Assembly (NCBI GenBank): GCA_964242425.1
Contig: CAXTCK010000180.1
Coordinates: forward strand, 1 to 7,081
Direction: 5' to 3'
DNA length: 7,081 nt
DNA from: Lichenicola sp964242425
GTDB taxonomy: Bacteria > Pseudomonadota > Alphaproteobacteria > Acetobacterales > Acetobacteraceae
The translations under genes were made by a program, and so were the position numbers. The notes below the pieces were generated by a model that worked only from the letters and a program-made list of their open reading frames with translations, made no database searches and was not told the DNA's origin. Position 1 is the stretch's first letter, and every line of letters begins with the position of its first letter. Shown one piece after another: positions 6,269 through 7,081 of this stretch.

Positions 6269-6813
6269 TTCCTTGCGGGCCGCATCACCCAGCAGCTTGT
6301 CCATCTTCTTCCGCTCGCCCACCAACTGCTCCAGCACGCGCAGCAGCGGCCCGATGGCCTTCTCCAGCCTGGGCATGTCGGTGAGCAGCTCGCGCACGCG
6401 CTTGTCGAACTGGCATCGGTGCGTTTCGCCCACCTTGAGGCCATGGACCTTCAGCAGGCCGCGGATGCTGCCTGGATCTGAAGCAGGCTGCCGACAACTT
6501 GCCGCCGGGCTTGCAGGATGGTCCGCACCGATTGCGCCTCGGGCGACTTGACATGCACGGGGCGGCAATGGCCCACGCGCATCATCTCGGCGATGCCACA
6601 TGCGTCGTTTCGATCAGTCTCAACGGGCTTGGTTGAAAAGAAGCGTTGAGCATGACGCATCTCCACGCAAACCGACTTGAAGCCGGCCTCCATCAGGTTC
6701 GTGTGTAGCCACCCAGATAAAGGACAGGCTTCCAAGCCAACTAAATCGATCTCGTTTTTCCAGGTAAGCAGCTGTCCGATCAACGGCCCGGCTTCGCTAT
6801 CGACCTTGCCAAA
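6269..6813 (-). pseudogene. IS110-family transposase, truncated and frameshifted
   Basis: Leftward from about 6813 the frame reads GKVDSEAGPLIGQLL, VGLEACPLSGWLH, VCVEMRHAQRFFSTKP, ETDRNDACGIAEMMR and PVHVKSPEAQSVRTILQARR. This is the DEDD (RuvC-like) domain of an IS110-type transposase. Near 6473 one G appears lost: CAGGCAGC replaces an expected CAGGGCAGC. The frame then ends in a TGA at 6451, while homology resumes one frame over with GSIRGLLKVHGLKVGE and runs to LLGDAARKE at 6269. Missing are the first catalytic Asp (the GxDVS segment), the helix-turn-helix region and the C-terminal Tnp_20 serine domain. The Glu of GLEA and both Asp of TDRND remain; the usual Arg after NDA is Cys. Codons are less GC-rich than in neighbouring genes, as expected of imported DNA. 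The element cannot transpose. Confidence 0.88.
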
Positions 6814-7081
6814 CAAGCCGCGGGTGAGGCGGGACCCATTCGAGCCGCTCCGCCCGACGCGTTCCGCTTGCCGCAACTCGGCTCCCGAACCAAGCCACCT
6901 TGAACCGTGGGGCGTCGGAAGATGCTCCGGGGGCAGTGCCAGTTGTGGATCGGTGACGGTTGGCGGTGCGGGGTGGCCGTGAACGGCGAGGGATTGTCGT
7001 CGGCCGCCGGAGCCAGCGTTCCGGTGCCGTGATATGAAGATGGCGTCCAGAACGAGCTCCCACAGAGGAGCGACATCCGAG
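6814..7081. other. Right-edge segment without a recognised gene
   Basis: The missing N-terminus of the IS110 transposase should lie here but no GxDVS-like motif appears on the minus strand. One minus-strand frame, continuous with the transposase fragment, stays open to the window edge (LPPEHLPTPHGSRWLGSGAE and similar), but it shows no family I know and its codon use is not convincing. No plus-strand frame is recognisable either. It may be unrelated DNA joined to the truncated element or part of another decayed gene. Confidence 0.4.

Noticed and set aside
6814..7081. A possible IS110 bridge-RNA region beside the transposase fragment
   Set aside because: The transposase N-terminus and the element's end are missing, so the non-coding end that would carry such an RNA cannot be located.
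1..7081. CRISPR array, tRNA or rRNA genes, toxin-antitoxin or phage-defence genes
   Set aside because: I saw no regularly spaced repeats, no tRNA-like cloverleaf or CCA end, and no protein with motifs of such systems.

Overview
The window is GC-rich DNA whose intact genes use strongly G/C-ending codons. The DUF1003 protein, the cupins and the decayed TPR-glycosyltransferase look like proteins known from Acetobacteraceae and related Rhodospirillales. I therefore read it as an alphaproteobacterial chromosome, probably of that group. This is inferred from protein style, not from a marker gene. It is an accessory-type stretch: intact single genes separated by decayed genes and insertion-sequence remnants.

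Layout, left to right. At the left edge is the 5' end of a leftward gene for a probable exported protein (1-107), with a plausible promoter and an imperfect direct repeat upstream. A rightward DUF1003 two-helix membrane protein follows (282-854). A long composite hairpin and three short tandem repeats fill 871-967. Next is a rightward TetA-like MFS efflux transporter (1043-2191) that keeps the functional aspartates of the tetracycline/H+ antiporter family. Positions 2192-3751 are a gene graveyard. It holds the C-terminal scrap of an IS5-family transposase (plus strand, 2237-2405) and a leftward TPR-glycosyltransferase pseudogene (2375-3751) with two frameshifts and an internal deletion.

After an uninformative spacer come three intact rightward genes: a small single-domain cupin (4030-4374), a YjlB/COG4297-type cupin with a possible Tat signal (4469-5065), and a PLP-dependent cysteine synthase-family enzyme (5203-6162). 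The right end carries a decayed IS110-family transposase fragment on the minus strand (6269-6813). Beyond it, 6814-7081 holds nothing I recognise.

Functionally, the DUF1003 protein and the TetA-like pump are both membrane proteins, but they are separated by a hairpin and need not work together. The two cupins lie 94 bases apart and may be co-transcribed. The PLP enzyme follows 137 bases later and could join a small-molecule pathway, but no substrate can be read from the sequence. I found no tRNA, rRNA, CRISPR array, toxin-antitoxin pair or defence locus, and no convincing new system. The most informative signals are the pattern of gene decay, the TetA-like pump without an adjacent TetR, and the exported-looking YjlB cupin.
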